From contig CASDOZ010000013.1 in assembly GCA_949282265.1 (NCBI GenBank), positions 1 through 64,000 of the forward strand: 64,000 nucleotides of DNA, given 5' to 3'. The DNA comes from an uncultured Bacteroidales bacterium. Lineage in GTDB: Bacteria; Bacteroidota; Bacteroidia; Bacteroidales; Paludibacteraceae. Of this stretch, positions 58,808 through 64,000 are shown in pieces. Position numbers and translations under genes: made by a program. Positions within the stretch are counted from its first letter, which is position 1; every line of letters begins with the position of its first letter. The notes beneath the pieces were generated by a model. That model was not told the origin of the DNA, searched no databases, and was given only the letters and a program-made list of their open reading frames with translations.

Positions 58808-61009
58808 ATGAGACATTTTATTTTTATGATAATATGCTGCTGTGTGGTTACGGCAGTGCAAGCGCATGTGTGGGGAGTTGTCGTGGATGAGTCCGGTGCC
58901 CCGCTGGTTGGAGCCAATGTGTATTGGGCCGGTACGCAAACCGGTGTGGCTACTGATGCAGATGGGCGTTTTTCGCTTGAGCCGTTGGCCGGACATGATA
59001 AAATAGTGGTCAGTTTTGTGTCGTATGTTACCGATACGATTGTTATCAGAGAACATCAGCCCCTGCAAATCCAGATGTTGTCGGAGCTGGAGCTGGCCGA
59101 GGTGGATGTTGCGGCACGCAGAGTGGCTGCGGTAAAGTCGCGCGTGTCGGTGTTCGATACGCAGAAAATCACGGGCGATGAGCTTTGCAAGGCAGCCTGC
59201 TGCAACCTTTCCGAAAGTTTCGAGACCAACGCTTCCGTTGATGTCAATTACAGCGATGCGGCCACCGGTGCCAAGCAAATCCGCCTGCTGGGACTTTCCG
59301 GCCAGTATGTGCAAATGCTGACGGAAAATATCCCGAATTTTCGGGGAATTTCTTCGCCTTACGGTCTGGGATATATTCCCGGCCCCTGGATGGAAAGCAT
59401 TCAGATATCCAAAGGCACGGCATCGGTCCTGAACGGTTATGAGGCTTTGACGGGCCAGATAAATGTGGAGTATAAAAAACCGCAGACGAGCGAGAAAGTG
59501 GCAGTCAATCTGTTTGCCAGCGACGCCGCCCGTGCCGAATTGAACGCCCTGGCCGCTTTCGATGTCAATCCTTACGTGAGCACCGGCGTTATGCTGCACG
59601 CATCCGACGAATTTGCCGAGTGGGACCACAATGGCGATGGTTTTCTGGACATGCCGCGTGTGGCGCAATATAATTTGATAGACCGCTGGTATGTGAAAAA
59701 AGGAGACTATACGGGGCAGATATTTGCCCGCGGGTTGTATGAAAACCGTCGCGGCGGGCAGCTGAAATCCATTTCCGATCCATACCGCATAGATATAGAA
59801 ACAGGCCGTGCCGAACTGTTTATGAAAAACGGTTATGTGTTCGACCATGAAAGCGGTACCAGCATAGGCATCATAACCAATGCGACCTGGCACGACCAGC
59901 ATGCCGTGTACGGCAGGAAAGGCTATGATGGCACGCAATGGAATGCTTATCTGAATGCGATTTTCCAGACAAGCTGGACGGACATGCACAAGCTCAGTAC
60001 GGGCCTGAGCCTGAACTACGACCGTTATGACGAATGTCTGCGCACCGACACGCTGCATGCCACGGTACGGAATGAGATTGTGCCCGGTGTGTTTGCCGAA
60101 TATACGTTCAACTGGAAGGACAAGCTGATTCTGTTGGGCGGGCTGCGTGCCGACTACCATAATTTGTACGGTTTTTTTGTAACGCCGCGTTTGAATGTCA
60201 AATATAATCCGTGGGATTTTCTGCATGTCCGGGCTTCCGTCGGGAAAGGCTACCGCGCGCCGGCTGTGCTTGCGGAAAACAACAATTTGTTGGCCAGCAG
60301 CCGCGTTATGGAGATTGCCGATGACTTGAAAATGGAGAATGCCTGGAATTACGGTGTCAGCCTTACGGGCTATATCCCCATTGCCAGCCGCGAACTGACC
60401 TTGTCGGCCGAATGGTACTATACGGACTTCATTAACCAGATTGTCGTGGATATGGACACCGACCCGCACAAGGTCATCTTTTCCAACCTTTCCGGCCGTT
60501 CGTATGCAAGCAGTGCGCAGATAGAAGCCAACATGGAGGTGTTCAAGGGCTTCACGGCAACCCTGGCCTACCGCCTGACGGATGTCAAGACGACCATTCA
60601 GGGACGTTTGCGTGAAAAGCCGCTGACCAACCGGTTCAAAGGTCTGGCATCGCTATCCTATCAGACACCGCTGAAAAAATGGCAGTTCGATTTTACGGCC
60701 CAGTTCAATGGCGGAGGCCGTCTGCCGGACACTTACTATGTGGCATCGGGAACGGATGGGCAGGAAGTTCCGGCATGGAACGAGACCTTTGACCCATACA
60801 TAATATTGAATGCACAGATAACAAAATATTTCAAAACATGGTCTATTTATGCAGGTTCGGAAAATTTGAGTAATTTTGTGCAGTCAAATCCGATAATCGG
60901 TGCGGCGGAGCCTTTTGGTGACATGTTCGATGCCACAATGGTCTGGGGACCAGTGCATGGCAGGAAAATCTATATAGGTTTCCGCTGGTCGCTGGAGCGT
61001 GAGGAATAG
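58808..61009 (+). CDS. TonB-dependent receptor (CarboxypepD_reg + plug + barrel)
   Basis: 733 residues from ATG 58808 (MRHFIFMIICCCVVTAVQAHVWG). N-terminal CarboxypepD_reg-like domain (VVVDESGAPLVGANVYWAGTQTGVATDADGRFSLEPL), then the plug (DELCKAACCNLSESFETNASVDVNYSDAATGAKQIRLLGLSGQYVQMLTENIP, in blocks; GTASVLNGYEALTGQINVEYKKP) and the barrel to the C-terminal IGFRWSLEREE. The CKAACCNLSESFE segment and the SPYGLGYIPGPWMESIQ region are characteristic of a receptor group often coupled to small Cys-rich proteins; heavy-metal (copper/zinc) transport is a family suggestion, not shown here. It depends on TonB-ExbBD elsewhere. The upstream frame to 58763 is dismissed. Confidence 0.92.
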   Translation: MRHFIFMIICCCVVTAVQAHVWGVVVDESGAPLVGANVYWAGTQTGVATDADGRFSLEPLAGHDKIVVSFVSYVTDTIVIREHQPLQIQMLSELELAEVDVAARRVAAVKSRVSVFDTQKITGDELCKAACCNLSESFETNASVDVNYSDAATGAKQIRLLGLSGQYVQMLTENIPNFRGISSPYGLGYIPGPWMESIQISKGTASVLNGYEALTGQINVEYKKPQTSEKVAVNLFASDAARAELNALAAFDVNPYVSTGVMLHASDEFAEWDHNGDGFLDMPRVAQYNLIDRWYVKKGDYTGQIFARGLYENRRGGQLKSISDPYRIDIETGRAELFMKNGYVFDHESGTSIGIITNATWHDQHAVYGRKGYDGTQWNAYLNAIFQTSWTDMHKLSTGLSLNYDRYDECLRTDTLHATVRNEIVPGVFAEYTFNWKDKLILLGGLRADYHNLYGFFVTPRLNVKYNPWDFLHVRASVGKGYRAPAVLAENNNLLASSRVMEIADDLKMENAWNYGVSLTGYIPIASRELTLSAEWYYTDFINQIVVDMDTDPHKVIFSNLSGRSYASSAQIEANMEVFKGFTATLAYRLTDVKTTIQGRLREKPLTNRFKGLASLSYQTPLKKWQFDFTAQFNGGGRLPDTYYVASGTDGQEVPAWNETFDPYIILNAQITKYFKTWSIYAGSENLSNFVQSNPIIGAAEPFGDMFDATMVWGPVHGRKIYIGFRWSLEREE

Positions 61010-61029
61010 GCTTTTCTCAGGCTGTCGTA

Positions 61030-61037
61030 TAAATTTG
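61030..61037 (+). promoter_or_regulatory. -7 box for the repeat-rich lipoprotein gene
   Basis: TAAATTTG, only 6 nt before the ATG at 61044; no clear -33. If used, the transcript is essentially leaderless. Confidence 0.4.
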
Positions 61038-61043
61038 TCAGAT

Positions 61044-63701
61044 ATGGAGTTTTTAAATGAAATTGTAATTGTGTTAAAGCGCAAAACCGGCAAGCTGTTC
61101 GCCATGTTGGGCGTGGCGGCCGTGTTGTCGGGCGGAGCATGTGCGGAACTGGACAGGCTGTCCAACGATACGGGAATCGGAGGTTTCATGGTAGACAGCG
61201 TGTTTACTGCCGGCCTGCAAATGGATGAACCGCAGATTGCCGACAGTGTGTCAATCGTTTTCATCCCGATAGAATTCGGCACTTTTGTCAAAGACACGAA
61301 CATTGTTTTTTCGGCTGTCATCAGCCCGCACCATGGTGCGCAGAAAGTCCTGAATATTAAGCAGGATTCCATTGTGTTCCAGAGCAAGGACGAGAAAGTG
61401 TCGTTTTTCATGGTGGCCGAGAACGGTGAGGCACGGGAGTGGTTTATTGAGTTGACGGAAAAACCACGCAGTTCAGAGAAAGAGATTCTCGGATTCTTCA
61501 TAAAATCCCATACACCCGCCGGCGTGCTTGTTTCCGATTCGGCCTATATTGTACCGAACAAGAACAAAGTGCAGATTATTTCGCCGGATGTATCTTTTCC
61601 CTTCACCGTTGTGCCGGACTCCATTGTCCTTTCGGCTGGCGCCCGTCTGGTCACGACCGTCGAGGCTTTGGAATTCCAGACCCTGGACGATGTGCTTGAA
61701 CTGAGCGTCATGGCAGAGGATGGTACGACCAAGAACTGGGAAATTTCCGTGATTCTGGGTTATCCAATCTATGATGAAATCAACGGCAGCTTGAGCAATG
61801 AGCAATTGTATCCGCTGAATGTGGATGCGGCCTCGTTGCAGGTCAACTTGCTGGATACGGGAACCAATCGGTACATGCGGTCGGACATAGACTCGGTAGA
61901 AAACCGGATTACTGTCGTGGTGAAAAAAAATACGACAAAGACCCGTAGCTATTTGCCCGATTTCCCGCTGGACCTGACCATTCGTTTCAATGCCAGACAA
62001 GGCAGCGAGATATTGGGATATACAATGGGTGATACCTTGACTTTCAATACAATGGATGATGTGCATGCCTTTTACATCTTTGACCGTGTAAACGGCATAA
62101 AAAAACGCTGGAAAATAGGACTGGGCGAATGGCAAAATTCGGAAGCGGAAGTGCTCGACTTTTCTTTGCTGGGCTCTACTCCCGGCAAAATAGAAATTGA
62201 TGTGGAAAACATTGAAATAGAGAGTTCGCTCGGGCAAATTATTATTCCGATTCTGGATGGCACGGACCAGTTCCCCTTGAAACTGAAATCGGAAATAACC
62301 GTTTCGGAATATGCTACCGTAAAGGATTTTGTAAATGGAGTCTATTATGATTTTAATGAAATAGGCAGTACGAAGAACTTCACCGTCGTGGCCGAAGATG
62401 GCACGGAAAAGCCGTGGTCGATACGGCTGATATTTGCCGGCACGTTGAATACGGCCGCCGATGTGGAGAGTTTTGTCGTGACACAGAAAACGACTCCGGC
62501 CAACAAGCTGACGCTCAATACGACCGGTATCATAGACAAAGCCGCAAAGACGATTACCGTGCAGGTTACGGATTTTTCAGATGACATGCCTCTGCAAATC
62601 AAGGCGGATATGGCCATTTCCTACAAGGCGACCATAGCAGGCAATGACATAACGCAGGACTGGATTACGTTCAATTCTGTTTCCGATACGCATAAAATCA
62701 CGGTGCGTTCGCAGGACGAAGCGACAACAAACGAGTGGACATTGCGTCTGGAAGACCTGACGCCCGAAAAGAACAATGCCGCCGAGTTGACCGGTTTTAC
62801 GGTTTCCAACGTGGCTTCCGGTTACACTGTCAAGCAACCGAATGTTGACCATGTCAATCGAATCGTGAAAATCAGTGTGACGGAAACCGGTTCCGGAGCC
62901 TTCTCGTTCAAGGCCGCCGCAACGGTGTCGGAGGGCGCAAAACTGTCGGGAGCACTGACCGGAACAAGCGGAAGCCAGCTGTCGTTTGATGCCATAAGCA
63001 ACTCTACGCCTTTCGATCCGAATAATTATACGAAATCGTTCAGCATAACTTCGGAAGATGGTACGAATACGGTCAATTGGACAATTGTTGTTTCGTATGA
63101 ACCCCAATTGGCAAACAGCGATATGAGCATTTGGACTAATAATACCACCCCGGGTGGAGATTGGGCGAGCGCAAACAATTCTTATGTTACATTGACCACA
63201 AAAGGAACGGAAGGTAGTAATACGTATGCCAGGTTAGAGGCCAAGAAAGCACCTGTTGTAAGTACTTTCGCCGCCGGTAATTTGTTCCTAGGCTATTTTC
63301 AAATGAATATCAGCCAAATGAACACGCCGAAAAAAATGACTTATTTCGGCATTCCGTTCACGGCCAAGCCGCTTTCGCTGACGACGGACATAAGTTATAC
63401 GCCAGGCGGAAGTACGGACAAAGGTTCTATAGAAATACATTTGCTGCATTATGATGGACCGGCCGGCCAGTTTGAGTATCATACCATAGGCGATGAGGCC
63501 AATATAACAGTTGTAGGACAAGGGCGTGCGGAGTTTGGTGCGACAAATGGTTGGGAAACTAAAACGGTCAATGTGGAATATACGTCTGATTTGTTGCCGA
63601 CCCATATTCATGTGGCATACAGTACAAGTTATCTGGGCGACCAGTTGAAAGGGGATGTGGGTAGTTTAATGTATGTGGATAATGTTAAATTGAATTATTA
63701 G
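61044..63701 (+). CDS. Repeat-rich surface protein with Ig-like (DUF5018-type) modules and PCMD-like C-terminus
   Basis: 885 residues from ATG 61044. A hydrophobic export segment (KLFAMLGVAAVLSGGAC) precedes Cys: GGAC is an imperfect lipobox, so it is probably a lipoprotein. Then at least six beta-sandwich modules of ~90 residues follow, each ending in a similar strand: MVAENGEAREWFIEL, VMAEDGTTKNWEISV, FDRVNGIKKRWKIGL, VVAEDGTEKPWSIRLI, VRSQDEATTNEWTLRLE and ITSEDGTNTVNWTIVVS, as in DUF5018-like Ig domains. The C-terminal ~200 residues (NSDMSIWTNNTTPGGDWASANNSYV...) match the PCMD (putative carbohydrate metabolism) domain. A surface glycan- or protein-binding role is inference. Transcribed with the adjacent receptor and the following outer-membrane gene. 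Confidence 0.82.
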   Translation: MEFLNEIVIVLKRKTGKLFAMLGVAAVLSGGACAELDRLSNDTGIGGFMVDSVFTAGLQMDEPQIADSVSIVFIPIEFGTFVKDTNIVFSAVISPHHGAQKVLNIKQDSIVFQSKDEKVSFFMVAENGEAREWFIELTEKPRSSEKEILGFFIKSHTPAGVLVSDSAYIVPNKNKVQIISPDVSFPFTVVPDSIVLSAGARLVTTVEALEFQTLDDVLELSVMAEDGTTKNWEISVILGYPIYDEINGSLSNEQLYPLNVDAASLQVNLLDTGTNRYMRSDIDSVENRITVVVKKNTTKTRSYLPDFPLDLTIRFNARQGSEILGYTMGDTLTFNTMDDVHAFYIFDRVNGIKKRWKIGLGEWQNSEAEVLDFSLLGSTPGKIEIDVENIEIESSLGQIIIPILDGTDQFPLKLKSEITVSEYATVKDFVNGVYYDFNEIGSTKNFTVVAEDGTEKPWSIRLIFAGTLNTAADVESFVVTQKTTPANKLTLNTTGIIDKAAKTITVQVTDFSDDMPLQIKADMAISYKATIAGNDITQDWITFNSVSDTHKITVRSQDEATTNEWTLRLEDLTPEKNNAAELTGFTVSNVASGYTVKQPNVDHVNRIVKISVTETGSGAFSFKAAATVSEGAKLSGALTGTSGSQLSFDAISNSTPFDPNNYTKSFSITSEDGTNTVNWTIVVSYEPQLANSDMSIWTNNTTPGGDWASANNSYVTLTTKGTEGSNTYARLEAKKAPVVSTFAAGNLFLGYFQMNISQMNTPKKMTYFGIPFTAKPLSLTTDISYTPGGSTDKGSIEIHLLHYDGPAGQFEYHTIGDEANITVVGQGRAEFGATNGWETKTVNVEYTSDLLPTHIHVAYSTSYLGDQLKGDVGSLMYVDNVKLNY

Positions 63702-63705
63702 GGCT

Positions 63706-64000
63706 ATGCGGAAAATAGTAATAATATTGATAGGGGGGGCATTGTGTTTCAGTTCAATAGTCTCGGCTGAAAATTTCTGGAAAAACCTCAGTTTCAATAC
63801 GTTCGGTGTGCAAATTGGTACGGATGTCGGTGGCGCTTTGCCTACCAAATTGGAGTTTATCCCGAAAGTGTTCCGCCCATATCCGAAAATGTATATGTCA
63901 ATAGGAGCAAGGACTTCCATTTCGTTGGCTCCTGGTTGGGATTTGGGTTTGGAAGCCAATTATAAGACGGTGGAAATGTCGGCAGATGCCTTGGTGGAGA
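63706..64000 (+). CDS. Partial outer-membrane protein (N-terminus)
   Basis: 98 codons are visible before the right edge. Signal peptide MRKIVIILIGGALCFSSIVSA, followed by alternating strands (FGVQIGTDVGGALPTKLEFIP, MYMSIGARTSISLAPGW, DLGLEANYKTVEMSADALVE) with aromatic and Gly residues that suggest an outer-membrane beta-barrel. It starts 4 nt after the preceding stop, so it is likely in the same operon. The function cannot be named from this part. Confidence 0.65.
   Translation, partial: MRKIVIILIGGALCFSSIVSAENFWKNLSFNTFGVQIGTDVGGALPTKLEFIPKVFRPYPKMYMSIGARTSISLAPGWDLGLEANYKTVEMSADALVE

Noticed and set aside
1..64000. tRNA, rRNA, tmRNA and known riboswitches
   Set aside because: I scanned the intergenic stretches for T-loop-like GTTCGAATC and for SAM/SAH or cobalamin leader patterns and saw none; a covariance-model search would be decisive.

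Overview
This window looks like a chromosomal segment of a member of the Bacteroidales (Bacteroidota), species not identifiable. The evidence is: TAnnTTTG -7 promoter boxes instead of sigma70 -10 boxes, weak or absent Shine-Dalgarno sequences, an HU-HIG type DNA-binding protein, a GldJ lipoprotein, secreted proteins with type IX secretion (T9SS) C-terminal domains, BspA-like leucine-rich-repeat surface proteins, a DUF3575/fimbrial-type lipoprotein pair, serine-type sulfatases and a CarboxypepD_reg-plug TonB receptor. GldJ plus T9SS tails makes gliding/T9SS-type secretion likely and argues against the genus Bacteroides itself.

Layout. 0-6 kb: surface proteins (partial lipoprotein, DUF3575 beta-barrel, 1179-residue LRR protein). 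6-18 kb: housekeeping genes (ahcY, TatD, argS, Na/Pi transporter, argD, LysR regulator, CCA-adding enzyme, acyltransferase, HU). 18.4-31.4 kb: a type III-A CRISPR-Cas locus, cas6-cas10-csm2-csm3-csm4-csm5, followed by two cyclic-oligoadenylate (cOA) effectors: a Card1/Can2-like CARF-nuclease and a Csx1-family CARF-HEPN RNase carrying an extra C-terminal domain. It is followed by two CRISPR arrays separated by a RhuM-family gene; the leader and the 3' end of the csx1 gene are duplicated in front of the second array. No cas1/cas2 is present. 31.7-33.2 kb: a second LRR surface protein. 33.4-35.9 kb: an AT-rich GATC-type restriction-modification operon with two methyltransferases and a MutH/Sau3AI-type nuclease. 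36-50 kb: housekeeping genes (lytic transglycosylase, Ca/Na antiporter, gldJ, folP, cdaA, metG, ABC-F, dusB, HAD, M23 peptidase, ndk, DUF3298 lipoprotein). 50.2-58 kb: a one-direction cluster of two sulfatases and three secreted proteins. 58.2-64 kb: a Cys/His-rich small protein, TonB receptor, repeat-rich surface protein and a partial outer-membrane protein.

How it fits together. Two defence modules (type III-A CRISPR and GATC restriction-modification) bracket an LRR surface gene between ordinary chromosomal genes, like a small defence island. Csm3 keeps its catalytic Asp and Cas10 keeps both HD and GGDD motifs, so target RNA cleavage, DNA cleavage and cOA signalling should all work. The signal would feed a DNA/RNA nuclease and an RNase. 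The most unusual points are the Csx1 C-terminal domain (candidate built-in signal-degrading or regulatory domain), the mixed-repeat first array, two spacers sharing a 21/22-nt stretch, and the duplicated csx1-tail/leader. All calls are by eye from the sequence; no database search was run.
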